Positions 6,599 through 12,998 of a DNA stretch of 12,998 nucleotides are shown here, piece by piece. Positions within the stretch are counted from its first letter, which is position 1. Each line of letters starts with the position of its first letter. The notes beneath the pieces are model-generated. The model was not told the DNA's origin and made no database searches. It worked only from the letters and a program-made list of their open reading frames with translations. A program made the translations under genes and the position numbers. This DNA comes from DATLAN01 sp035527455. GTDB taxonomy: Bacteria > Planctomycetota > Planctomycetia > Pirellulales > Thermoguttaceae. Where the stretch lies: assembly GCA_035527455.1 (NCBI GenBank), contig DATLAN010000262.1, positions 1 to 12,998 on the forward strand, written 5' to 3'.

Positions 6599-8872
6599 AT
6601 GGTTACTCTCTCCGACAGTCTGGTTTCCAGTTCCGCGCGAAAGCTGCCCATCCGCAAGCGGCCGGATCTCTCTGCGCGCCGACAACAGTATCTCGGCCGC
6701 AGCTACTGGGTGGTGAAGGAACCGGTGGGGTTGAACTACTACCGGTTCCAGGACGAGGAGTTCGCCATCCTCAACATGCTCGACGGCGAAACCAGCCTCG
6801 ACGAGATCAAGGAACGCTTCGAGGCCGAGTTCCCCCCGCAAAAAATCACCGTCGAAGAGCTGCAGCAGTTCCTCGGCATGCTGCACCGCAGCGGGTTGGT
6901 GATCGCCGGCGTGGGAGGCCAGGGACGACAGCTCCGCAAACGGCGCGACGAGCGCCGGCGGAAAGAAATCCTCGGCCAGATGACCAACATCCTCTGCATC
7001 CGCTTCAAAGGCTTCGACCCCGAACGGTTCCTCAACTGGCTCTTCCCCAAGGTCGCCTGGCTGTTCAGCCCCGCCATGCTGGCGATCTGCGTGCTGCTGA
7101 TGATTTCGGCGGGCACGCTGGTGGTCATCGAGTTCGACGTGTTTCGCTCGAAGCTGCCGGCGTTCTACGAGTTCTTCAACTTCTACAACGCCATGTGGCT
7201 GGGCGGCACGCTGGGAATCATCAAGGTCATGCACGAGTTCGGCCACGGGCTGACGTGCAAGAAATTCGGCGGCGAATGCCACGAGATGGGCGTGATGATC
7301 CTGGTGCTCACGCCCTGCCTGTACTGCAACGTCTCCGACTCGTGGATGCTGCCGAACAAGTGGCATCGCGCGCTGATCGGCGCGGCGGGAATCATCGTCG
7401 AGGTCACGCTGGCCTCGATCGCCACGTTCATCTGGTGGTTCACCGAACCGGGGCTGTTGAACCACATCTGCCTGAACACCATGTTCCTGGCCTCGGTGAG
7501 CACGATCCTCTTCAACGGCAATCCGCTGTTGCGTTACGACGGCTACTACATCATGGCCGACCTCGTGGAGATCCCCAACCTCCGCCAGAAGGCCACCAGC
7601 ATCCTCAGCCGCAAGCTGGCCCATCTGTGCCTGGGCATCGAACCCCCGGACGACCCCTTCCTGCCCCAGCGGAACCAGATGTTCTTCGCGCTGTACTCGG
7701 TGGCCGCGGTCGTCTATCGGTGGTTCATCCTGGCGTCGATCCTGTATTTCCTGTTCCAGGTCTTCAAGCCGTACGGACTGGAGATCATCGGCAAGATCAT
7801 CGTCTTGATGTCGCTGTACGGGCTGATCGCGATGCCGGCCTACAAGGTCTTCAAGTTCTTCTACATACCCGGGAGAATCGAGAAAGTGAAGAAGCCTCGG
7901 ATGTATACCAGCCTGGCCGTGCTGGGCGCGGTGGTGGCGGCCGTGCTGTTCGTCCCGCTGCCGTACAGCGTGATGACCACCCTGGAAATCAAGGCCCGAG
8001 ACGCCGAGCCGGTAATCGTGCACATCCCCAACGGCGCGCGGCTGGAAGAGGTCTACGTCCGGGCCGGGGATCGCGTCAGCCGGGGAGACCCGCTCGCTCG
8101 GCTCTCCAGCACCCAAGTGGAACTGGCGCTGACCGAACTCCTCGGCGAGCACGACCGCTACAAGTGGGAACTGTCCAATCTCCACTACCTGTACGGCAAG
8201 TACGGCGACAGCCAGGACGGAGGAAACCTCCGCGTGGTTCAGGCGGAGTTGAACCGGGTGGAAGAGCAGCTCCAAAAACGGATGGCCGATCAGGAGCGCT
8301 TGATCCTGCGGGCTCCCCGATCCGGCATCGTTCTGCCCCCGCCCACCAACGCCGGACAAGGCGAGATCGAGGGCCATTTACCGATGTGGTCCGGCACTCC
8401 GCTGGAACCGGTGAATCTCGGCGCCTTCCTGGAAGAAGGAAAAGAGTTCTGCGTGATCGGCGATCCCCGCTATCTCGAAGCGACCTTGGTGATCGACCAG
8501 ACCGACATCGAGTTCGTCCGCGAAAACCTGCCGGTGGAGATCAAGCTGGACGAACTGCCGCACGACGTGCTGAGCAAGTACGGCGACACGGACGAGGATC
8601 TGAAGATCGACGAGATCGCCAACGTCAACATGAAGTATGCCCCGCCGAGCCTCTCCACGCGCACCGGCGGAGAACTGGCCACCACGACCGACCCGAAAAC
8701 CGGCGCGCAACGCCCCCAGAGCACCTCCTTCCAGGCCCGCGTCTGGCTGGAAGACGCCCACGGCGAGTTGCGCGTCGGGTTCCGCGGCCGAGCCAAGATC
8801 CACGCCGACCCGCAGCCGCTGGGCAAACGCCTCTGGCGGCTGATCCAGCACACGTTCAACTTCAAGCTGTAG
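6599..8872 (+). CDS. PqqD-like/M50 metalloprotease/HlyD fusion protein
   Basis: A 757-residue multi-domain membrane protein. Residues about 22-104 resemble the PqqD winged-helix peptide-binding fold (NYYRFQDEEFAILNMLDGETSLDEI). The M50 (site-2-protease type) core has HEFGH at 212-216 in a membrane segment, a Cys pair at C240 and C243, and NPLLRYDG at 308-315 supplying the third zinc ligand, D314. Around eight hydrophobic segments occur between 152 and 454. The tail is HlyD/lipoyl-like: first half at 469-510, a short helical hairpin (510-568), second half from about 570 (RAPRSGIVLP) and a barrel to the end. Catalytic residues are intact, so it is probably an active protease. Known relatives with PqqD and M50 parts act in peptide maturation or export, for example YydH-type proteins. 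The ATG at 6599 lacks a clear ribosome binding site. Substrate unknown. Confidence 0.85.
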   Translation: MVTLSDSLVSSSARKLPIRKRPDLSARRQQYLGRSYWVVKEPVGLNYYRFQDEEFAILNMLDGETSLDEIKERFEAEFPPQKITVEELQQFLGMLHRSGLVIAGVGGQGRQLRKRRDERRRKEILGQMTNILCIRFKGFDPERFLNWLFPKVAWLFSPAMLAICVLLMISAGTLVVIEFDVFRSKLPAFYEFFNFYNAMWLGGTLGIIKVMHEFGHGLTCKKFGGECHEMGVMILVLTPCLYCNVSDSWMLPNKWHRALIGAAGIIVEVTLASIATFIWWFTEPGLLNHICLNTMFLASVSTILFNGNPLLRYDGYYIMADLVEIPNLRQKATSILSRKLAHLCLGIEPPDDPFLPQRNQMFFALYSVAAVVYRWFILASILYFLFQVFKPYGLEIIGKIIVLMSLYGLIAMPAYKVFKFFYIPGRIEKVKKPRMYTSLAVLGAVVAAVLFVPLPYSVMTTLEIKARDAEPVIVHIPNGARLEEVYVRAGDRVSRGDPLARLSSTQVELALTELLGEHDRYKWELSNLHYLYGKYGDSQDGGNLRVVQAELNRVEEQLQKRMADQERLILRAPRSGIVLPPPTNAGQGEIEGHLPMWSGTPLEPVNLGAFLEEGKEFCVIGDPRYLEATLVIDQTDIEFVRENLPVEIKLDELPHDVLSKYGDTDEDLKIDEIANVNMKYAPPSLSTRTGGELATTTDPKTGAQRPQSTSFQARVWLEDAHGELRVGFRGRAKIHADPQPLGKRLWRLIQHTFNFKL

Positions 8873-8880
8873 CAACGACC

Positions 8881-9444
8881 ATGAGCAGTGTGGCCCATTT
8901 CAGTCTCGCTCAATACGAGTTGATGGTCGAAAGCGGCGCGTTCGACGGCCCGCACCATCAGCGGATCGAGTTCATCCGGGGGGAGATACGGGAAATGACA
9001 CCCATCGGCATTCGACACGGAGCGGTGGTCGACAGGGTCACTCGGTTGAGCACGCAGCTTCTCCCACCCCACCGGGCGGTGGTGCGGATCCAAGGCACAC
9101 TCAGGGCACCCGCTCTGGAAAGTGCCCCGGAACCCGATGTTCTCTGGTTGGTTCCCAAAGACTACTTCCAGGGCCATCCCGAACCCGAAGACGTTCTCCT
9201 GCTGATCGAGGTGGCCGAGAGCAGCCTGACTTACGACACCGGCGAGAAGGCCCGGCTTTACGCCGAGGCGGGCATTGCCGACTATTGGGTCGTCGATCTC
9301 GTGGAGGATTGCGTCGAGGTGTTCCGCGATCCGCAACCGTCCGGGTACCGCAGCCGGCGGACCCATCGCGGCGACGAAGAGATCCGCCCCCTGGCCTTTC
9401 CCGACGTGGCTCTTCAGCCGTCGGCCCTGTTTCGACCATCCTAG
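8881..9444 (+). CDS. Uma2 family (DUF820) PD-(D/E)XK nuclease-like protein
   Basis: A 187-residue protein with the Uma2 pattern: RIEFIRGEIREMTPIG (28-43), PEPDV (83-87, D86), LLIEVAESS (107-115, E110), then YDTGEKARLYAEAGIADYWVVDL (118-140, K123). D86, E110 and K123 suit the restriction-endonuclease-like core. Family length is typical. The ATG at 8881 is 8 nt after the M50 stop codon, without a strong ribosome binding site, so it is probably translated from the same transcript. Uma2 genes are abundant in planctomycetes and cyanobacteria with no settled role, and are often mobile; the link to the HlyD/M50 genes may be accidental. Confidence 0.85.
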   Translation: MSSVAHFSLAQYELMVESGAFDGPHHQRIEFIRGEIREMTPIGIRHGAVVDRVTRLSTQLLPPHRAVVRIQGTLRAPALESAPEPDVLWLVPKDYFQGHPEPEDVLLLIEVAESSLTYDTGEKARLYAEAGIADYWVVDLVEDCVEVFRDPQPSGYRSRRTHRGDEEIRPLAFPDVALQPSALFRPS

Positions 9445-9469
9445 GGCATCGGACCGATCGGAGAATTCC

Positions 9470-9667
9470 ATGCCGCCGGATTCGCCGCCCCTGAAGCCTG
9501 ATCCCGTGATCGAGGCCTACAAAAAAGACGTGGACCGCACGTTGTTGCGCGAGAACCTCAAGCTCTCGGTCGAAGAGCGGTTCGAGAAACACATGCAGTT
9601 TCAGCGATTCGCGGAGGAACTCCGCCGGGCAGGCAAGGAAGCGAGGCGTCGGAAAGACAACTCGTAA
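9470..9667 (+). CDS. Small charged helical protein, 65 aa, unknown function
   Basis: The sequence is KPDPVIEAYKKDVDRTLL at residues 9-26, then RENLKLSVEERFEKHMQF (27-44) and a basic helix ending RRKDNS. No signal peptide or membrane segment. The start ATG at 9470 has GGAG at 9460-9463 with 6-nt spacing, a good site, 25 nt after the Uma2 stop. From memory, similar small proteins with a DVDRTLLRENL core sit directly upstream of nucleotidyltransferase-fold genes as probable two-gene units. Here the next gene is convergent, so it would be an orphan. Antitoxin-like role is speculation. Confidence 0.75.
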   Translation: MPPDSPPLKPDPVIEAYKKDVDRTLLRENLKLSVEERFEKHMQFQRFAEELRRAGKEARRRKDNS

Positions 9668-9676
9668 AGTTCGCCC

Positions 9677-12600
9677 TCAAAACGCCGCTCCGGGCGCCAC
9701 GCCGCCGAAGCCGCCCATGCCCATCCCGCGGCTGTAGATCTTCTGAAGCTGATCGACCTGCTGGCCTTGGAACGACTCGTTGGCCTCTTGGAGGCCCTTC
9801 AGCAACTCGTTCATGCCGCCGGGCGCAGGCGCAACGTCGGCGTCGGTGGTGCCGGGTTCGATCACGGGAATGACGCTGATGACGAAAGGTCTCTGCACAC
9901 CATCGAAGTCCGCCTGAGCGCCCCCGCCCCCGCCCATGCCACCCATCCCCATGCCACCCATCCCCATGCCGCCGAAACCGCCATAGCCGCGCTGCGGCTT
10001 CTTGCGGACCGGCGGCTGGCCGTCGCCGCTCTTGTTCCCGCCCACGCGGCGGAGGTTCTCCAGCACCCGTTCGATCTCGCGGTGGACGTCCTGCGACTGG
10101 CTGACCACGATGCTGAGGTTGTTCTCGAACGGGGCGATCGAGCCGCTCCCGCCGACCATGTCCCATGCCGTGGGTTCGACGGTGCAAGTGAGCAATTCGA
10201 TCAACTGGTCGAAGTCGGCCCACTCTTCGCCCGACTCGTCGCGGAAGAGCACCAGGTCGGCAACCGGATAGACCTTGGTAGCCAAGCGGTACTCGGCCTC
10301 TTCCGGCGTGGTGATCAGCAGGACCTCGTCTTGGATCACGTAGGTCAAATCCAGCTCGCGGAGCATCAGCCGCAGGGCCGACCGTAGCGTGACCCCTTTG
10401 AGGTTCTTGGTGATCGGCGTGTCGGTCGGAATTCCCACCTCGTCCAGGGCCCGGGTGTCGATCTGGATCTCGATGTCATGATAGTCTCGCAGGAAATCGA
10501 CGACGTCCTGCAACTGGGTCTCGATGAACTCCAGTTGCGTCGGCGAATCCAGCGCCGCGTTGATCCTCGCCTCGGCCTCTTCCGGCCCGTCGGCGGTCAG
10601 ATCGACCGGCCGGTACTGGGGCAACGTGCCACTGGTTGCCCGTCGAACGGTACCGCTCAACCGCGGCCCTTCACCCCGCTCGGGCACTCCGCGATAAAAG
10701 GCGTAGCGGCCGCCTTCGGCCATCGCGATCACCGTGGCCGCGCCCCAAATCCCCTCGGCCGTGAACACGCCACGCAAATCGGTCGATCCGGCAACGAACT
10801 TCGCGTTGCCCGAGCCGATCACCTTCACGTGAACGTCGCTTTGGTACTCGTCGGTCGTCCGGTCCTTGACGGTCGTTCGGACCTGGCCGGCGGTGCGATC
10901 CTCATCCACTTCCACCGCCAGCGGCGTCAGCAGCACCAGGCCGCTGGCGTGCAGGTCGTCGCCGCGGCAGACGACCAGGTAGGCCCCCTCCTTTTCCAAG
11001 GGCAGGGCCAGCTTGTGCGTCCGGTCGCGATAGTCCTTGCCGTCGCCCAACACGACGGCCGCCTCGTGCTGCGGGCGGATGCCGGCCAGGTTGATCCGCT
11101 GGATGCCGCCGAGGTTCCGCTGCATCAGCGTGAACTTCATCAGGTCGATGCGATAGACCTTCACGTCGCAGGCGGCGACGTTGCGGAACTTCAACTCGAC
11201 CTCGACCGGCTCGCCCGGTCTCAGCGTGGTCACCTCCGGCAGCGCGATCCCCTTGCGGAGGAAGTACGCGATCGATCGGGCGGCGTCGGAGAAGCGGTCC
11301 TTCACCCGCTCGTACTCCCGCACGGCCTCCGCGGCCCGACCCAGGCTGTGGTAGACCTGGCCCATGATGTAGACCGCCCTCCACTTGTTCGGGCTGTCGA
11401 TCTGCCGGCCGGTCTGTTGGTCGGTCCGTTTGGCCTCGGCCACCTTCCGGCACATCGCCAGTGCGGCCTCGTGCTGGCTGCCGGCGAAGTGGCAATAGCC
11501 GATGATGTACCAGTAGGTGTCCAGCAGGTCGCTCTGGGGATACCGCCGCGCGTAGCGGTCGCAGGCCGCCACGACCTTGCCGTAGTCTTTCAACTCCAGG
11601 AGCGTGTTGGCCCTGGAGAAAGCGGCCTGATCGGCGGCCGGGTCGTCCGGATAGGCCGTCAGGAAGCCTTCGAGCATGTCCGACGCCCGGTGGATCAGGT
11701 CCACGCGGTTGATCTTCTGCCGGCGGAGTTTTTCGTCTTCCGCCGCTTGGGGCGCCTTGGCGTAAACCCGCTGGGCCAACGCGTACGTGCCCGCCGCGAG
11801 GTACCCTTCGGGCGGATACTCGCGCAGCAGGCGCTGCATCACGTCGACGCTGCGGACGAACTCGCCCTGCGAATCGAGGAAGCCGGCCACGCCGCTCTCG
11901 CGCAGGAAGCTGGTCTGGACCGTCGCCCGGAAGATCAAGTAGCTCCGCTCGTACTCGCCCATCTCGTGATAGGCCGCGCCGACCTTGACGATCTTCTCGA
12001 ACGGGATCTCCTCGTCCGGCCATTTCTCCTTGACGATCTCGAAATAGCGGACGACCTGTCCCGCCGGGCCGACCTCGAGGTGGACGTCCAGCAGCATCTT
12101 CACCACGGATTTGTACGCGTTGGGATTGAGTTTCCAGTGATCGAACAGCTCGCCGAGATGTTCTTCGGCCGTTTCCCACTGGCCCTTCTCGAAGTAGAGC
12201 TTCCCCAGCGTGTTAAGTTCGTCCGGCGTGAGGCGATAGTCGTCGGCGCTGGATGTCCCCGAGGGCAGGACGGCCAGCGACTTCGGCTCGGAGACGACCA
12301 GTTGTCCGGCCTGATAGGCGTTGCGGATGACCGTCGGCCCCGCCCGATATTGGCCCGCCAGGTAACCGTACAACTCGTAGCGGATCGTGCCGATGTCCCG
12401 CCGATTGCCGACGTAGAACGTGATCGCCCCGGGCGTGATCTCGAACCGTTCGAACGGCCCGCGGACCGATTTCTCGATGACCGTCGTCCCGCTGGGGATC
12501 GGCTCGGTGATGACCAAGTACTCCAGATCGGCGACATTCGACGAGGTGTCCTTCCGCCGGACGGACAACTCGACCATGGCCCGCCGGCCGACGGGCAGTT

Positions 12601-12998
12601 GCGTCACGGGATTCACGAACGGCACGTAATCCCCTTCGAGCACGCCGAAGCCCCGGCCGATCTCCCGTCCGTCGGCTTCCAGCGGGGCCGGCTGATAGGT
12701 CCGCGCGACGCGCCAATCGTCGACCGTGCTTTGGAGTTGCTCGGCCGGCACGAACCCGCCCAAAATGCACTGATAGGTATATTGCCCCCGGCCGGTGATC
12801 TGGAAGTTGATGCGGTGTTTCTTCTCGTCCTTCAGCAGAGCGGAAGGCACGTCGATGGTTCGCGTACCGGTGCTTTCGTCAACCTCCAACACGGCGGCCT
12901 GCACGTCGTTGACGAAGACGGCCAGCCTGTAGGTCAGGGCTTGCCCTGACAATTCCTGCTGGCCTTCCCCTTCACCCGGCGTCAGGGCAAGCCCTGAC
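9677..12998 (-). CDS. Alpha-2-macroglobulin-like/TPR/secretin-N giant protein, 5' end outside the window
   Basis: The frame is open to the window edge, so the gene is cut at its 5' end; TTG at 12952 is an in-frame codon, not a convincing start. About 1106 residues are visible. In order: an alpha-2-macroglobulin C-terminal-like region (12952 to about 12230, with GPFERFEITPGAITFYVGNR); TPR-type helices (about 12225 to 11270); a macroglobulin-like beta region (about 11230 to 10680, with DLRGVFTAEGIWGAATVIA); a secretin/TonB short N-terminal domain (about 10560 to 10285, VTLRSALRLMLRELDLTYVI); a secretin N1-like domain (about 10285 to 10035, NNLSIVVSQSQDVHREIERVLENL); a Gly/Met-rich linker; and a C-terminal tail ending in a second GMGMGGFGG. 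Likely exported or envelope-located. Whether it still traps proteases depends on the part outside the window. Domain names rest on pattern recognition. Confidence 0.8.
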   Translation of the reverse strand, partial: SGLALTPGEGEGQQELSGQALTYRLAVFVNDVQAAVLEVDESTGTRTIDVPSALLKDEKKHRINFQITGRGQYTYQCILGGFVPAEQLQSTVDDWRVARTYQPAPLEADGREIGRGFGVLEGDYVPFVNPVTQLPVGRRAMVELSVRRKDTSSNVADLEYLVITEPIPSGTTVIEKSVRGPFERFEITPGAITFYVGNRRDIGTIRYELYGYLAGQYRAGPTVIRNAYQAGQLVVSEPKSLAVLPSGTSSADDYRLTPDELNTLGKLYFEKGQWETAEEHLGELFDHWKLNPNAYKSVVKMLLDVHLEVGPAGQVVRYFEIVKEKWPDEEIPFEKIVKVGAAYHEMGEYERSYLIFRATVQTSFLRESGVAGFLDSQGEFVRSVDVMQRLLREYPPEGYLAAGTYALAQRVYAKAPQAAEDEKLRRQKINRVDLIHRASDMLEGFLTAYPDDPAADQAAFSRANTLLELKDYGKVVAACDRYARRYPQSDLLDTYWYIIGYCHFAGSQHEAALAMCRKVAEAKRTDQQTGRQIDSPNKWRAVYIMGQVYHSLGRAAEAVREYERVKDRFSDAARSIAYFLRKGIALPEVTTLRPGEPVEVELKFRNVAACDVKVYRIDLMKFTLMQRNLGGIQRINLAGIRPQHEAAVVLGDGKDYRDRTHKLALPLEKEGAYLVVCRGDDLHASGLVLLTPLAVEVDEDRTAGQVRTTVKDRTTDEYQSDVHVKVIGSGNAKFVAGSTDLRGVFTAEGIWGAATVIAMAEGGRYAFYRGVPERGEGPRLSGTVRRATSGTLPQYRPVDLTADGPEEAEARINAALDSPTQLEFIETQLQDVVDFLRDYHDIEIQIDTRALDEVGIPTDTPITKNLKGVTLRSALRLMLRELDLTYVIQDEVLLITTPEEAEYRLATKVYPVADLVLFRDESGEEWADFDQLIELLTCTVEPTAWDMVGGSGSIAPFENNLSIVVSQSQDVHREIERVLENLRRVGGNKSGDGQPPVRKKPQRGYGGFGGMGMGGMGMGGMGGGGGAQADFDGVQRPFVISVIPVIEPGTTDADVAPAPGGMNELLKGLQEANESFQGQQVDQLQKIYSRGMGMGGFGGVAPGAAF
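9936..9980. repeat. 15-bp tandem repeat encoding a Gly-Met linker
   Basis: The ATGCCACCCATCCCC unit recurs with a period of 15 bp (ATG at 9936, 9951 and 9966), decaying at the third copy. On the minus strand it encodes GGMGM units inside the giant protein, between the secretin-N1-like domain and the tail. A related GMGMGGFGG stretch recurs at the C-terminus, near 9700-9726. Slipped-strand length variation between strains would be expected to stay in frame. Confidence 0.7.
12933..12998. repeat. Pair of 18-bp palindromes in inverted orientation
   Basis: GTCAGGGCTTGCCCTGAC (12933-12950) and GTCAGGGCAAGCCCTGAC (12981-12998) are exact reverse complements of each other. Each is also a near-perfect palindrome with 8-bp arms. 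They are separated by 30 bp and lie inside the open frame of the giant protein, where both encode SG(L/Q)ALT in the same frame. The right copy ends exactly at the window edge, so the element may continue. Confidence 0.75.

Noticed and set aside
6424..8880. Plus-strand open frame running through the G-rich block and across the M50 gene into Uma2
   Set aside because: It is Arg/Gly/Pro-rich out-of-frame translation of the M50 gene. Only the part from ATG 8881 is coding.
9931..9985. Possible CRISPR-like or intergenic tandem array
   Set aside because: The 15-bp period is in frame and encodes a Gly-Met linker. There are no spacers.
10478..12949. Plus-strand open frame of 823 codons
   Set aside because: It is antisense to the TPR/macroglobulin gene, whose minus-strand translation shows clear domain patterns.

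Overview
The window looks like a piece of a high-GC planctomycete chromosome, most likely of the Pirellulales type. The reasons are gene content and repeats: a Tat-exported sugar phosphate isomerase/epimerase, a soluble-sensor/HlyD fusion next to a PqqD-M50-HlyD fusion, a Uma2 nuclease-like gene, a very large alpha-2-macroglobulin/TPR/secretin-N protein, and at least five unrelated short palindromic or low-complexity repeat families at gene edges. The lineage is inferred from recalled family distributions; no search was run.

Layout. Positions 1-226 hold two inverted repeats; the second supplies the stop codon of a membrane-anchored ApbE flavin transferase (minus strand, 227-1288). A roughly 200 bp divergent region with a perfect 9-bp palindrome and a good sigma70-type promoter separates it from the Tat-exported TIM-barrel protein (plus, 1491-2381). 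A 277 bp spacer with a cluster of GGTAA-type half-sites then leads into a plus-strand gene set. This set is a GAF-GAF-TM-HlyD protein (2659-5298), a secreted HlyD-like adaptor whose N-terminus is encoded by a repeat element (5360-6349), a PqqD-M50 peptidase-HlyD fusion (6599-8872), a Uma2 protein (8881-9444) and a 65-residue orphan protein (9470-9667). A G-rich/C-rich low-complexity block (about 6430-6577) interrupts the set before the M50 gene. The minus-strand giant gene (9677 to beyond 12998) converges on the set with only 9 bp between stop codons. It is cut by the right window edge.

How they may work together. The three HlyD-type proteins look like parts of one envelope assembly: an inner-membrane fusion protein with cytoplasmic GAF domains, a periplasmic adaptor, and an intramembrane-type zinc metalloprotease carrying a peptide-binding PqqD-like head and a periplasmic lipoyl/HlyD tail. 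No ABC ATPase, RND pump, outer-membrane channel, radical-SAM enzyme or recognisable precursor peptide lies in the window. The engine and substrate are therefore unknown, and this is the best candidate here for an undescribed system. ApbE, the isomerase and the alpha-2-macroglobulin-type protein have no evident functional link to it.

Odd genome behaviour. Palindromic repeats lie inside reading frames without breaking them, at 5391-5459 (exactly 23 codons) and as a pair at 12933-12998 (offset of 16 codons). Another ends a gene (168-230).
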